Positions 39,153 through 48,902 of a stretch of 53,972 nucleotides of DNA are shown here, piece after piece. The notes under the pieces were generated by a model. It ran no database searches, had not been told where the DNA came from, and worked only from the letters and a program-made list of their open reading frames with translations. This DNA comes from Actinomycetes bacterium (GTDB taxonomy: Bacteria; Actinomycetota; Acidimicrobiia; Acidimicrobiales; Bog-793). The stretch covers positions 1 to 53,972 of the forward strand of contig JAKBAA010000011.1 in NCBI GenBank assembly GCA_021809425.1, written 5' to 3'. Position 1 is the stretch's first letter; every line of letters starts with the position of its first letter. Both the position numbers and the translations under genes were made by a program.

Positions 39153-41135
39153 TCAGTCGGCCTTCACGCGGGCGGCACGTGCCCGCTCGGCGATCTCCTC
39201 GACGACGGCGGCGTTGGCCAGCGTGGTCACGTCGCCGAGCTGGCGCTGCTCGGAGATGTCCTGGAGGAGCCGGCGCATGATCTTGCCGGAGCGTGTCTTC
39301 GGAAGCTCGTCGGTGAAGACGATCGAGGCGGGACGGGCGATCTTGCCGATCTTGAGCGCCACGTGCTCGCGGAGCTCGTGGATGAGGGCGTCGTCACCCT
39401 GGCGGTCGCCCTTCAGGGTGACGAAGGCGGCGATCGCCTGGCCGGTCTGGGCGTCGAGCCGGCCGACGACGGCGGCCTCGGCGACGGCGGTGTTGTCGAC
39501 GAGCGCCGACTCGACCTCGAGGGTCGAGATGCGGTGGCCGGACACGTTCATGACGTCGTCGACCCGGCCGAGCAGCCAGTAGTAGCCGTCGGCGTCCCGC
39601 TTGGCACCGTCACCGGCGAAGTAGACCCATCGGCCCTCCTCCGGCTTGGAGAAGCGGCGCCAATAGGTGTCGATGAATCGCTGGTCGTCGCCGTAGATGC
39701 CGCGGAGCATGGATGGCCAGGGGCGTGTCAGGACGAGGTAGCCACCGCCCCCGAGGGGGACGCTGCCGCCGTTCTCGTCGACGACGTCGGCGAAGATCCC
39801 CGGCAGGGGCACGGTGGCCGAGCCGGGCTTGGTCGTCGTGACGCCGGGCAGCGGCGCCAACATTTGGCTGCCGGTCTCGGTCTGCCACCAGGTGTCGACC
39901 ACCGGGCAGTCGCCACCGCCGATGACGTCGCGATACCACATCCACGCTTCCGGGTTGATGGGCTCGCCGACCGTGCCGATGACGCGGAGCGCCGACAGGT
40001 CGTGGGCACCCGGGAACTGGTCGCCCCACTTCATGAACGTCCGGATGGTGGTGGGCGCCGTGTACAGGATGGTGACGCCGTAGCGCTCGCAGATGTCCCA
40101 GAACCGGTCCTTCTCGGGGAACTGGGGCGCCCCCTCGTAGAGGACCGAGGTGGCCCCGTTGGCGAGCGGGCCGTAGACGATGTAGCTGTGGCCGGTCACC
40201 CAGCCGACGTCGGCGGTGCACCAGTAGACGTCCTGGTCCTCGTGCAGGTCGAACACCATCCGGTGGGTTGCCGACACGCCGGTGAGGTAGCCGCCGGTGG
40301 TGTGGACGATGCCCTTCGGCTTGGCGGTGGTGCCGGAGGTGTACAGAAGGTAGAGCAGGTCCTCGCTGTCGCACTCGACCGCCGGCCGGTCCGCATGCTG
40401 GTGGTCGACGCGGTCGTGGTACCAGTGGTCTCGCCCGTCCACCATCGTCACGTCGTTGCCGGTACGCCGGACGACGAGGACCGAGGTGATGGATGGCGTA
40501 TGGGCGAGGGCGTCGTCGGCCATGGCCTTGAGCGGCACCACCGACCCGGCCCGCCAGGAGCCGTCGCACGTGACGAGCACCTTGGCCTGGGCGTCGTTGA
40601 TCCGGTCGGCCAACGACTCGGCGGAGAAGCCACCGAAGACGACCGAGTGGGCGGCCCCGAGCCGGGCGCAGGCGAGCATGGCGGCGGGGAGCTCGGGAAC
40701 CATGCCCATGTAGATGGCGACCCGGTCGCCCTTCTCGACGCCGAGCTCGGCGAGCGCGTTGGCCAGCCGGCAGACCTCGGCGTGGAGGTCGGCGTAGGTG
40801 AGCACCCGGTGGTCGCCCGGCTCGCCCTCCCAGTAGTAGGCGACGCGGTCCGGGTGGTCGCCGAGGTGGCGGTCGAGGCAGCTCTCGGTCACGTTGAGGC
40901 GACCGCCGACGAACCACTTGGCGAAGGGGGCGCCCGACCAGTCGAGCACCTGGTCCCAGCGGCGCCGCCAGACGAGTCGCTCGGCCTGGCGCTCCCAGAA
41001 CCCCTCAGGGTCTGCGCCGGCCTCGTCGTACACGGTCGGTGACGACACGATGGCCGAGCTGGTGAAGTCGGCCGACGGGGGGAACGTGCGGTTCTCCTCG
41101 AAGAGCGCCTCGATCGTGTGCGGTTGCTCGGCCAC
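39153..41135 (-). CDS. acs: Acetyl-CoA synthetase
   Basis: 660 residues, AMP-forming. Activates acetate to acetyl-AMP and then acetyl-CoA. The core ATP motif reads [15 protein letters not shown], and [26 protein letters not shown] and the C-terminal [13 protein letters not shown] are present. The last of these contains the lysine acetylated in regulated Acs enzymes. The start is GTG 41135, supported by AGGGGAGG. Upstream lies a 9-bp hairpin. Placed next to an acetate transporter. Confidence 0.95.
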   Translation of the reverse strand: MAEQPHTIEALFEENRTFPPSADFTSSAIVSSPTVYDEAGADPEGFWERQAERLVWRRRWDQVLDWSGAPFAKWFVGGRLNVTESCLDRHLGDHPDRVAYYWEGEPGDHRVLTYADLHAEVCRLANALAELGVEKGDRVAIYMGMVPELPAAMLACARLGAAHSVVFGGFSAESLADRINDAQAKVLVTCDGSWRAGSVVPLKAMADDALAHTPSITSVLVVRRTGNDVTMVDGRDHWYHDRVDHQHADRPAVECDSEDLLYLLYTSGTTAKPKGIVHTTGGYLTGVSATHRMVFDLHEDQDVYWCTADVGWVTGHSYIVYGPLANGATSVLYEGAPQFPEKDRFWDICERYGVTILYTAPTTIRTFMKWGDQFPGAHDLSALRVIGTVGEPINPEAWMWYRDVIGGGDCPVVDTWWQTETGSQMLAPLPGVTTTKPGSATVPLPGIFADVVDENGGSVPLGGGGYLVLTRPWPSMLRGIYGDDQRFIDTYWRRFSKPEEGRWVYFAGDGAKRDADGYYWLLGRVDDVMNVSGHRISTLEVESALVDNTAVAEAAVVGRLDAQTGQAIAAFVTLKGDRQGDDALIHELREHVALKIGKIARPASIVFTDELPKTRSGKIMRRLLQDISEQRQLGDVTTLANAAVVEEIAERARAARVKAD

Positions 41136-41150
41136 CGTCGCCTCCCCTCT

Positions 41151-41171
41151 GGCGGAGGCATCGCCTCCGCC
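41151..41171 (-). promoter_or_regulatory. Perfect 9-bp hairpin just upstream of the acs ribosome site
   Basis: GGCGGAGGC (41151-41159) and GCCTCCGCC (41163-41171) surround a 3-nt loop, 16 bp before the acs GTG. Depending on transcription start, it could be an operator or an RNA hairpin next to the ribosome site. No regulator is identifiable. Confidence 0.4.
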
Positions 41172-41309
41172 GGCCCTGGCCCATGGAACGGGCTCGCCCC
41201 CAACTGCTGGCGCCCTTGGCGCGGCGCTCGCCCGAGCTCGACCGAACGTCAGCTCCTTTTATACGACCGTGCACACAGTCGCACAAGGATGCAACCGTCG
41301 GAGCCGCCG

Positions 41310-42335
41310 TCAGTCCCCTTCGAGGTAGGCGTGGAGCGAGCGCGACAGGGTCGGCTGGCGGAGCTTGGCGAGGGTCTTGGCCTCGATCTGACGAACCCGC
41401 TCGCGGGTGACCCCGAAGATGCGCCCGACCTCTTCGAGGGTGCGGATCCGGCCGTCGTCGAGGCCGAAGCGGAGCCGGACCACTTCCTGCTCCCTCGGCG
41501 ACAGCTCGAGGAGCGCCGCCTGGACGGCCTCGTTGAGCAGCACCCGCGTGGCGGCATCGACGGGAACCTCGGCACCCTGGTCCTCGATCAGGTCGGACAG
41601 GCTGAAGTCGTCCTCGTCGCCGATCGGCTGCTCGAGCGAGATGGTGTCCTGGCTGATCCGCTGGATCTCCCGGACCCGCTCGGCGCTCAGCTGGATCTGC
41701 TCGGCCACCTCCTCCACCGTGGGCTCGCGCCCGAGCTGCTGGGAGAGCTGGCGCTGGACCCGGACGACCTTGTTGATGGTCTCGACCATGTGGACCGGGA
41801 TGCGGATGGTCCGGGCCTGGTCGGCGACGGCACGGGTGATGGCCTGGCGGATCCACCAGGTGGCGTAAGTCGAGAACTTGAAGCCGCGCCGGTAGTCGAA
41901 CTTCTCGACGGCCCGCATCAGCCCGAGGTTGCCCTCCTGGATGAGGTCGAGGAAGGCCATGCCACGGTTGCGGTACCGCTTGGCGATGGACACGACCAGC
42001 CGCAGGTTGGCCTCGGTGAGCAGGTCCTTGGCCTCCTGCCCCTCGGTGACCTCCCGCTGGTACCGGACGCGCAGCGCCGGGTCGGCGGACTCGGTCGGCT
42101 GGGAGTCCAGGTCGGCGAGGGCGGCTGCTGCCTGGTGGCCGCGCTCGATGCGCTTGGCGCACAGCACCTCGAGCTCGGCGGAGAGCAGGGAGACGCGCCC
42201 GATCTCTCGCAGGTAGGCCCGCACCGGGTCTGACCCGGTCGTCCCGAGCTGGCCGGTGCCCCGAAGGGCGCGCAGCACCTCTCGCTCTTCCTCATCCGGC
42301 GATGGACCGCCTCCGAGCAGCTCGCTTGCGGTCAT
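41310..42335 (-). CDS. rpoD: RNA polymerase primary-type sigma factor
   Basis: 341 residues, sigma-70 family. Region 1.2 ([21 protein letters not shown]), region 2 ([34 protein letters not shown] then [15 protein letters not shown]), region 3 and region 4 ([15 protein letters not shown] ... [22 protein letters not shown]) are complete. It lacks the long N-terminal region of many housekeeping sigmas, so it is either a short principal sigma or a group 2 relative. ATG 42335 shares ATGA with the dnaG stop; a longer N-terminus is rejected. The dnaG-rpoD order recalls the macromolecular synthesis operon and favours the principal sigma. Confidence 0.88.
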   Translation of the reverse strand: MTASELLGGGPSPDEEEREVLRALRGTGQLGTTGSDPVRAYLREIGRVSLLSAELEVLCAKRIERGHQAAAALADLDSQPTESADPALRVRYQREVTEGQEAKDLLTEANLRLVVSIAKRYRNRGMAFLDLIQEGNLGLMRAVEKFDYRRGFKFSTYATWWIRQAITRAVADQARTIRIPVHMVETINKVVRVQRQLSQQLGREPTVEEVAEQIQLSAERVREIQRISQDTISLEQPIGDEDDFSLSDLIEDQGAEVPVDAATRVLLNEAVQAALLELSPREQEVVRLRFGLDDGRIRTLEEVGRIFGVTRERVRQIEAKTLAKLRQPTLSRSLHAYLEGD

Positions 42336-44440
42336 CGGTCCTCCTGCTCGGGCGAATCCCGACGCTGGCGCTCCGCCAGCCACGCTACCAATGACTGGGC
42401 GGCCTCCCGCGCCTCCGACGGGAGCCCGGGCACGAGGACCGGGTCGCGAAGGCGTTGGAGCTGGACGGCGACCCATGCGCTGTCCCGCTGGAGCTCGGCA
42501 AGCCGGTCGTCGTCCTGGTCGGCCAGGCGGGCGCGCGCCGCCATGGTCTGCAGCGTGGCGTCGGCCGCCTGCCGGGTGAGCTCGAGCACGGTGCCCTCGG
42601 CATCGAGGCCCGGCGGCACGTCGCTGGCGATGAGCCGCCGCAGCAGGTCGGCAGCGTGCGGGTCGGCGGCCTCGGCCAGGGCGATCGCCTGGCGAAGCTC
42701 GCTGGCGCCCCCGAGGGCGTGGAAGACGGCCCGCTGGAGCGGGTCGGCGAAGTGGACCTCCTCGAGCAGCGTCGCCACCCGCTCGGGCTCGTGGACGGCC
42801 AGCAGGAGGGCGTCCCTGCCGGCCGCCGGACCGTCACCGTGACGGCGGCGGTCGGCTGCACGCGGCGGACGGCCGGGCCGCTCGGCCGGGCCGTCGTCCA
42901 GGTGGTGGTCCAGGTGGTGGTCCGGGTGGTGGTCCGGGTGGTGGTCCGGGTGGTGGTCGGGGTGGTGGTCCGGGTGGTCGTCGTACCGGTCGACATCGGC
43001 GTCGTCGAACGGGGGCGGCTCGGACGGTGACGGCACGAACGGTGGCGATGCGGACCGGTCGGGCTGGCCAGCCGGCGCGGCGCGGCGCGGCGGGCGGGGC
43101 TGCACCGTGGCGGGAGCCCGCCCCGGCGCCCGGTCGAGCTGGCGGCGCCGGTCGTCGAGGAGGCGGCGAAGCTGGGCGAGGTCGTGGCCGGTACGGTCGG
43201 CGACGGTCGACAGGTAGCGGTCGCGGACCAGCTCGTTCGGGTGCTCGGCGATGGCACCGAGGGCGGCATCGACGGCGCGGGCGCTCCCCTCGGGGATGCG
43301 CAGGTCGGCGGCGCCGAGGGCCCGGTCCACCTGGAACCCGAGGAACGGTCGGGCGCCGGCGACGGCGGCAGCCAGGGCCGTGGGATTGTCCCGGGCGAGC
43401 TCGGCCGGGTCGGAGCCGGCGGGCAGGGTGGCGACGGCCAGCTCGAGCTCGTGGCGACGTTCCCATTCGTACAGGCGAGCGGCGGCGTTCTGCCCTGCCC
43501 GGTCGGCGTCGAAGGCCAGCACGACCCGGGGGGCGAACCGGGAGAGGAGGCGCAGGTGGTCCTCGGTGAGCGCCGTGCCGCAGGTGGCGACGGCATGGGG
43601 GACCCCGGCGGTGGCGAAGCCGATGACGTCGGTGTACCCCTCGCACACGACGGTCTCGCCTCTGGCGGAGATCTCGCGCTTGGCCCAGCTCAGCCCGTAC
43701 AGCGTGCGGCGCTTGGCGTAGATGGGCGACTCGGGCGAGTTGCGGTACTTGGGGCCCGGGTCGCCGGAGGCACGGCGGAGCGACTCGGGCAGCACGCGAC
43801 CGCCGAAGGCGATCGGTCGACCTCCGGCGTCCAGGATCGGGAACATGACCCGGTCCCGGAAGCTGTCGTTGAGCCGTCCCCGCGCCGTCTCGTGGGCAAG
43901 GCCGGCAGCTTGCAGCACGGCGCCCGGCAGGCGGAGATGGCGGACCAGCTCGTCGTAGCCGGCCGGTGCGAAGCCGAGCCGGAACTGCCGGACGGTCTCG
44001 CTGTCGTAACCGCGCGACCGCAGGTACTGCCGCGCCGGTCCCGCGTCGGCATGGCCGAGGAGGCGGTCGTGGTAGAAGGCCTCGGCGCTGGCCATGGCGG
44101 CGTACAGCGCCTGGCGGCGGCCCCGCTCGACCCGCTCGCCCGGATCCTCGGTCGCGAGGGTGATCCCGGCTCGTCCCGCCAGCCGCTCCACCGCCTCGAC
44201 GAAGTCGCATCCCTCGGTGGCCCGGACGAACGTGATGGCGTCGCCCTTGGCCTGGCAGCCGAAGCAGTAGTACAAGCCTTCCTCGGCGTTCACGCTGAAC
44301 GAGGGCGACCGCTCGGCGTGGAACGGGCACAACCCGGTGAAGCGTCGCCCGACCCGCTTCAGGGCGGTGTGCTCCGACACGAGGGCGACAAGATCGGTGG
44401 CCGCCCGCACCCGGGTCACGTCGTCGTCGGCGATCGCCAC
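42332..44440 (-). CDS. dnaG: DNA primase
   Basis: 702 residues, makes RNA primers at the replication fork. The CHC2 zinc ribbon is complete (Cys38, His41, Cys59, Cys62), followed by the catalytic core with [11 protein letters not shown], the TOPRIM motif [12 protein letters not shown] and [12 protein letters not shown]. The region between core and C-terminal DnaB-binding domain contains a His/Asp-rich insertion at residues 487-514. GTG 44440 start. Coupled to rpoD through ATGA. Confidence 0.93.
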   Translation of the reverse strand: MAIADDDVTRVRAATDLVALVSEHTALKRVGRRFTGLCPFHAERSPSFSVNAEEGLYYCFGCQAKGDAITFVRATEGCDFVEAVERLAGRAGITLATEDPGERVERGRRQALYAAMASAEAFYHDRLLGHADAGPARQYLRSRGYDSETVRQFRLGFAPAGYDELVRHLRLPGAVLQAAGLAHETARGRLNDSFRDRVMFPILDAGGRPIAFGGRVLPESLRRASGDPGPKYRNSPESPIYAKRRTLYGLSWAKREISARGETVVCEGYTDVIGFATAGVPHAVATCGTALTEDHLRLLSRFAPRVVLAFDADRAGQNAAARLYEWERRHELELAVATLPAGSDPAELARDNPTALAAAVAGARPFLGFQVDRALGAADLRIPEGSARAVDAALGAIAEHPNELVRDRYLSTVADRTGHDLAQLRRLLDDRRRQLDRAPGRAPATVQPRPPRRAAPAGQPDRSASPPFVPSPSEPPPFDDADVDRYDDHPDHHPDHHPDHHPDHHPDHHLDHHLDDGPAERPGRPPRAADRRRHGDGPAAGRDALLLAVHEPERVATLLEEVHFADPLQRAVFHALGGASELRQAIALAEAADPHAADLLRRLIASDVPPGLDAEGTVLELTRQAADATLQTMAARARLADQDDDRLAELQRDSAWVAVQLQRLRDPVLVPGLPSEAREAAQSLVAWLAERQRRDSPEQEDR
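42899..42982 (-). repeat. Seven 12-bp tandem repeats in dnaG encoding DHHP/DHHL units
   Basis: Seven contiguous 12-bp units (GACCACCACCCG-like on the coding strand) encode DDHP, four DHHP and two DHHL, residues 487-514 of DnaG. Only a few substitutions separate the copies, so the array is recent and probably length-variable. Confidence 0.9.
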
Positions 44441-44449
44441 GAAGGGAAG

Positions 44450-45631
44450 CTAGTTCCTGCCCGGCGGCCCAGTCGTCGGTGGCGGCCAGTCGGGTCCGAA
44501 CACCCGGGAGCGGTTGTGGCGACCGCACGCCAGCCGACCGTTCCACTGCACGGTGGGCCCGCCGTAGCGCCATGGGACGATGTGGTCCACCTGGCACCGG
44601 TCGGCCGCCACGTCGCAGTACGGGTGCTGGCAGTTGCGGTCGCGTAGCTCGATCGCCCGCCGCGTGGCTCCGGAGAACAGCCGGCTGGTCGTGCTCACCT
44701 CGACGCGCACCGGGCTCTTGTACACGGCACGCTCGATCAGCGCCTGGTCGAGGTACGGGAGCAGGCTGCCAGGTGTGATCACGGTGCCGTTGGCCAGCTC
44801 GCATACCCGGCCGGACAGCGTCGGGAAGTCGACGAGCACCGACACGAGCGGGGCCGGGAACCGGGCGTCGGAGGGGCACGACGCCGACCGTCGCGCCATC
44901 TCGACGAGCGCGTCAGCCCGTCGCTGTGTCGCCGTGCGGGCCAGCTCGCCGGCCAGCGGACGTCGTCCGAGGTCGTCCGCAGCCTCCCGCCAGTCGACCT
45001 CGAACAGCCCCCGCTCCAGGCGGTCGAGCTCGCCGGCCACGATCGCCCCGGCGATCGGGTCGAGCGTCATCTGGCCGAGCCAGGTCCCCTGGAAGCTCTG
45101 CACGAGCGACACCCGCCGGCGGGCGCGCCGGGCCTCAGCACGCGCCTCGCTCCCGTCCGGGTCGGCGAGCTGGATGAAGTAGGCGATTGCCCGGCAGAAG
45201 GCGGTAAAGGTCAGGGTGCGCGCCTGGTCGACCAACAGGTGCTCCTGCGCCTCGACCGCCGGGCGCGTCGCCGGCTCGGCGAGCAGCGACGCCAGCACCC
45301 CGGCCGCAGCGGGCCCGACGGAGCCTTCCGCGCAGGCGGCTCCCAGCTCGGTGAGCGACTGCTCGGCACGACCCCGCCGGGCTTGCGCCTTGGCCTCCGA
45401 CGACGGCAGCCGGCAGTGGTGGGTCAGCCAGGCGGCGACCGTTGCCGCCCCGACGACCTCGTGACCACCCCTCGCCTCGAAGGCGGCGACGGACCGGACC
45501 ACGGCGGCGTCCAACCGGTTCCGCAGCCGCTCGAGCTCGGCGACCACCGCTCCCTCGCCGAGCGCCGCCGTGTCGCTCGCGAGCACGCCGGAGATGGCGT
45601 CGTCGAGGGCGCCGAGCGCCGGGAGCGTCAT
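44450..45631 (-). CDS. DUF222 / HNH endonuclease domain protein (13E12 type)
   Basis: 393 residues. The N-terminal 280 residues are the helical DUF222 region (SEAKAQARRGRAEQSL, RRARRRVSLVQSFQGTWLGQMTLDP), and the C-terminus has an HNH motif: RNCQHPYCDVAADRCQVDHIVPWRYGGPT, then LACGRHNR, with paired cysteines for metal. The family is multi-copy in many actinobacteria (mycobacterial 13E12 REP) and is regarded as mobile-associated, though no ends are seen here. It interrupts dnaG and glyS. No ribosome site is obvious before ATG 45631. Confidence 0.85.
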   Translation of the reverse strand: MTLPALGALDDAISGVLASDTAALGEGAVVAELERLRNRLDAAVVRSVAAFEARGGHEVVGAATVAAWLTHHCRLPSSEAKAQARRGRAEQSLTELGAACAEGSVGPAAAGVLASLLAEPATRPAVEAQEHLLVDQARTLTFTAFCRAIAYFIQLADPDGSEARAEARRARRRVSLVQSFQGTWLGQMTLDPIAGAIVAGELDRLERGLFEVDWREAADDLGRRPLAGELARTATQRRADALVEMARRSASCPSDARFPAPLVSVLVDFPTLSGRVCELANGTVITPGSLLPYLDQALIERAVYKSPVRVEVSTTSRLFSGATRRAIELRDRNCQHPYCDVAADRCQVDHIVPWRYGGPTVQWNGRLACGRHNRSRVFGPDWPPPTTGPPGRN

Positions 45632-45718
45632 GGACAGGAGCTTGCCACCCGGGTGTGACTCTCATGGATGCCCGAGACTCGCCCGACCGCCGGGATCGGC
45701 CGGCCGCCGGTCAGCCGG

Positions 45719-47059
45719 TCAGCTGGCGGCGAGCCGACGGGCAAGCTCGCCGGGAAGGGCGTCGATGGGGAGGCGCTCCTGTGCCGTCGTGTCGCGGTCG
45801 CGGACGGTGACGGCGTTGTCGTCGAGGCTGTCGAAGTCGACGGTGACGCAGTAGGGGGTGCCGATCTCGTCCTGGCGGCGGTAGCGACGGCCGATCGACT
45901 GGGTGTCGTCGAAGTCGCACATGAGCTGCGACCGGAGCGTGGCGGCGACCTGGCGGGCGAGGGGGGCGAGGGTCTCCTTCTTGGAGAGCGGCAGCACGGC
46001 CACCTGGTAGGGGGCGAGACGTGGGTGGAGGCGCAGCACCGTTCGGGGCTCCCCGCCGACCTCGTCCTCGTGGTAGGCGGAGAGGAGGAAGGCCATCATG
46101 GTCCGCGTGGCGCCGGCGGCCGGCTCGATGACGTGGGGGACGTAGCGCTCGCCGGTGGCCTGGTCGAAGTACTCGAGCCGCTCGCCGGAGGCGGCAGCAT
46201 GGGCCTTCAGGTCGTAGTCGGTGCGGTTGGCGATGCCTTCGAGCTCGCCCCAGCCCCACGGGAAGCGGAACTCGACGTCGGAGGTGCCAGCCGAGTAGTG
46301 GGACAGCTCCTCCTGGTCGTGAGGGCGGAGGCGGAGCTGGTCGGAAGGGATACCCCATCGCTGGTACCAGGCGAGCCGCTCGTCGCACCAGTAGCGGTGC
46401 CAGCGTTGGCTGTCGGCCGGAGGGACGAAGAACTCAAGCTCCATCTGCTCGAACTCGCGGGTACGGAAGACGAAGTTGCCCGGGGTGATCTCGTTCCGGA
46501 AGCTGCGGCCGATCTGGGCGATCCCGAAGGGGGGCCGGCGGCGCATCGAGGTGAGGACGTTGGAGAAGTTGACGAACATCCCCTGGGCCGTCTCCGGGCG
46601 GAGGTAGGCGACGGCGGCGTCGTCCTCGACCGGGCCGACGAAGGTCTTGAACATCAGGTTGAACGGGCGGGCCTCGGTGAGGTCGGTGGAGCCGCAGTGC
46701 GGGCAGATGGGCCGGCCGTCCTTCTGCTCGAGGTGGTCGGCCCGGGAGCGCTCCTTGCAGCTACGGCAGTCGACCAGCGGGTCGGTGAACGTGGCGAGAT
46801 GGCCCGAGGCCTCCCACACCTTGGGGTTGGTCAGGATGGCGGCGTCGATGGGCAGGACGTCGTCGCGCTGCTGGACCATCGAGCGCCACCAGGCGTCACG
46901 GACGTTGCGCAGGAGCAGGGCGCCGAGCGGGCCGTAGTCGTAGGTGGACCGGATCCCGCCGTAGATCTCGGCCGACGGGAACACGAAGCCACGGCGCTTG
47001 CAGAGGTTGACGACGGCGTCGAACAGGCCGGCGTCGGCGGCATTCTCTGGGCTCGGCAT
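45719..47059 (-). CDS. glyS: Glycyl-tRNA synthetase (dimeric type)
   Basis: 446 residues, class II, alpha2 type. Motif 1 region PSAEIYGGIRSTYDYGPLG, motif 2 FRNEITPGNFVFRTREFEQME and motif 3 GATRTMMAFLL are all present, with a zinc-binding pair CRSC and CPHC near residues 98-124. The anticodon-binding domain follows (LAPYQVAVLPL). ATG 47059. Length is close to other bacterial dimeric enzymes. Confidence 0.94.
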   Translation of the reverse strand: MPSPENAADAGLFDAVVNLCKRRGFVFPSAEIYGGIRSTYDYGPLGALLLRNVRDAWWRSMVQQRDDVLPIDAAILTNPKVWEASGHLATFTDPLVDCRSCKERSRADHLEQKDGRPICPHCGSTDLTEARPFNLMFKTFVGPVEDDAAVAYLRPETAQGMFVNFSNVLTSMRRRPPFGIAQIGRSFRNEITPGNFVFRTREFEQMELEFFVPPADSQRWHRYWCDERLAWYQRWGIPSDQLRLRPHDQEELSHYSAGTSDVEFRFPWGWGELEGIANRTDYDLKAHAAASGERLEYFDQATGERYVPHVIEPAAGATRTMMAFLLSAYHEDEVGGEPRTVLRLHPRLAPYQVAVLPLSKKETLAPLARQVAATLRSQLMCDFDDTQSIGRRYRRQDEIGTPYCVTVDFDSLDDNAVTVRDRDTTAQERLPIDALPGELARRLAAS

Positions 47060-47127
47060 GCGCCGAGGATACAGGCGGGTGGCCAGGTCCTCCGGCGTGT
47101 CGGCCGGGGTGGCGTCGCGGGGTGGTG

Positions 47128-47153
47128 GCGGCCCGGGGTGGCGGCCCGGGGTG
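47128..47153. repeat. 13-bp tandem repeat in the glyS-recO gap
   Basis: GGCGGCCCGGGGT is repeated at 47128-47140 and 47141-47153, followed by a partial copy. It is part of a 138-bp very GC-rich gap upstream of glyS that also contains short palindromes such as CCGGCC/GGCCGG. Confidence 0.5.
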
Positions 47154-47197
47154 GCGGTCCGCCCCGGTCAGGTGACCGGCCGGAGCGGCCGGTGGGG

Positions 47198-47935
47198 TCA
47201 GCGGGGAGGGAGGGGTGTGGCCAGCTCGTGGGCCTGGCGGGCGGTGCGCAGGCGGCGGTCGAGGTGGCGCTCGACAGCGCCGAGGGCGAGCCGCTCCGAC
47301 TCGTCGACCGGGCCGACCGGAGCCTCGGCGAGGACGCCGGCGAGGTCGCCGCCGAGGACGCGGCGGACGAGGGCGAGCGCGTCGGGCGAGACGCCCTGGC
47401 CGCGTCGGCAGGACCGGCAGAGGAAGCCCCCCTCGCCGGCGTCGAAGGCGACGAGATCGTTGCCGAGGTCGCAGCGGGCGCAGCGGTCGACGATCGGGCC
47501 GACGCCCTCGGCGACGAGCAGCTTCCAGCAGAACGCTCCGAGGACGGCCGGTGAGGACGTCCGCTCGAGCGTGCGCAGCGCCCGTACCAGGAGGGCGAAG
47601 ACGGCCGGCATCGGATGGCGCTCGACGGCGACCTGGTCGGCCACCTCGAGCATGGTGAGGGCCTGGGCGAGCAGTGGAAGGTCCTCGCGAATCGACCGGA
47701 AGGTGTCGACGGCCTCGACCTGGGTGACCACGTCGAGCTCGCGGCCGTGCCAGGCGAGCAGCGCCACGTGCGAGAGCGGCTCCAGGCGGGCGCCGATGCG
47801 GCTCTTGGTGCGTCGAACGCCCTTGGCGACGGCCCGCACCCTGCCGTGCTCGGGGGTGACGAGCGTCACGATCCGGTCGGCCTCGCCGAGCCGCATCGTA
47901 CGGACCACCACGGCCTCGTCCCGGTAGAGGGACAC
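47198..47935 (-). CDS. recO: DNA repair protein RecO
   Basis: 245 residues. An N-terminal OB fold (VSLYRDEAVVVRTMRLGEADRIVTLVTPEHGRV) is followed by a helical domain and a zinc-like motif CARC ... CRSC near residues 150-175. RecO anneals ssDNA and loads RecA with RecR in recombination repair. GTG 47935 is chosen because GGCGGAGG lies 8 nt upstream; a longer start at 47965 would overlap the upstream membrane gene. Confidence 0.92.
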   Translation of the reverse strand: MSLYRDEAVVVRTMRLGEADRIVTLVTPEHGRVRAVAKGVRRTKSRIGARLEPLSHVALLAWHGRELDVVTQVEAVDTFRSIREDLPLLAQALTMLEVADQVAVERHPMPAVFALLVRALRTLERTSSPAVLGAFCWKLLVAEGVGPIVDRCARCDLGNDLVAFDAGEGGFLCRSCRRGQGVSPDALALVRRVLGGDLAGVLAEAPVGPVDESERLALGAVERHLDRRLRTARQAHELATPLPPR

Positions 47936-47936
47936 G

Positions 47937-48140
47937 TCAGCGGCCTCCGCCCCGCATCCGGCCACCGAGGATGATGAGGAGGATGCCGATCAGGATGACC
48001 ACGATGATGCCGTAGGCGGGCGTCCAGCCGACGCTGGCGAGGAGGACCAGGAAGGCGAAGGCCAGCAGCCCGAGCAACAGCCCGGAGATGCGACCGATGT
48101 GGTCCCACAGCCACCGGATGCGAGAGGTGGTGGTGGTCAT
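47937..48140 (-). CDS. Small two-helix membrane protein of unknown function
   Basis: 67 residues with two hydrophobic helices (about 18-37 and 43-59), a charged N-terminus containing WLWDHIGR and a Gly/Arg-rich tail. No family recognised. ATG 48140 shares ATGA with the uppS stop and has GGAGGAG upstream, so it is co-translated with uppS and recO. Confidence 0.75.
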   Translation of the reverse strand: MTTTTSRIRWLWDHIGRISGLLLGLLAFAFLVLLASVGWTPAYGIIVVILIGILLIILGGRMRGGGR

Positions 48141-48853
48141 GAGGCTCCTCCATATCGGCGGTCACGCCGCTGGAACTCGCGGATCGCCTCGAACAGGTGC
48201 TCGCGGCGGAAGTCCGGCCAGAGGACGTCGGCGAAGACGAGCTCGGAGTAGGCCAGCTCCCACAGCAGGAAGTTGGAGATCCGGTGCTCGCCCGACGTGC
48301 GCAGCACCAGGTCGGGGTCTGGCATGTCCGGGAAGTACAGGCGGGACCGGATGGCTCGCTCGTTGACCTGCGAGGCGCTCACCCCGTCCTCGACGAGGCG
48401 CCGGACGGCATCGACGATCTCGGCACGGCCGCCGTAGTTGAAGCAGATGGTGAGCGTCATGGTCCGGTTGTGGGTGGTCATGGCGATGGCGTCGTCCATG
48501 TTGCGCAGCAGCCGGCGTGGCACCCGCCAGTCGCGCCGCCCGGCGAACCGGATCCGGACGCCCTTCTTGTGGAGGTCGTCCCGGTTGCGCAGCAGGATGC
48601 CCTCGTTGAAGTTCATCAGGAACCGCACCTCGTCGGCCGGCCGACGCCAGTTCTCGGTGGAGAAGGCGTACATCGACAGCCAGCCGACCCCGACCTCGAG
48701 GGCGGCGTCGATCGCCTCGAGCATCGCCTCCTCGCCGGCCGCATGGCCGGCGGTGCGGGGCAGTCCACGGGCGCGCGCCCACCGGCCGTTGCCGTCCATC
48801 ACGCAGCCGACGTGGCGGGGCACTCGCGCGGGATCGACGCCCTCCACCACCAC
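48137..48853 (-). CDS. uppS: Isoprenyl (undecaprenyl/decaprenyl) diphosphate synthase
   Basis: 238 residues, cis-prenyltransferase that makes the lipid carrier for cell wall synthesis from FPP and IPP. The pyrophosphate motif MDGNGRWARARGLPRTAGH contains the catalytic Asp, and SMYAFSTENWRRP, FNYGGRAEIVDA and LRTSGEHRISNFLLWELAYSEL follow. Start GTG 48853, with GTG codons in frame just after it. First gene of the uppS, small membrane protein, recO group. Confidence 0.93.
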   Translation of the reverse strand: MVVEGVDPARVPRHVGCVMDGNGRWARARGLPRTAGHAAGEEAMLEAIDAALEVGVGWLSMYAFSTENWRRPADEVRFLMNFNEGILLRNRDDLHKKGVRIRFAGRRDWRVPRRLLRNMDDAIAMTTHNRTMTLTICFNYGGRAEIVDAVRRLVEDGVSASQVNERAIRSRLYFPDMPDPDLVLRTSGEHRISNFLLWELAYSELVFADVLWPDFRREHLFEAIREFQRRDRRYGGAS

Positions 48854-48902
48854 GGTCCAACGGTAGCCGCCCGGCAGCCGCCCCCCGGGGCGCCCGTCCA
48901 GG

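Noticed and set aside
42336..42476. Extended N-terminus of the sigma factor
   Set aside because: It reads antisense-like Pro/Arg sequence inside dnaG; ATG 42335 overlapping the dnaG stop is better.
42899..42982. CRISPR-like array
   Set aside because: The repeats are contiguous 12-mers with no spacers and lie in frame within dnaG.
47936..47965. Longer RecO start
   Set aside because: It overlaps the upstream membrane gene, whereas GTG 47935 has GGCGGAGG at the right distance.
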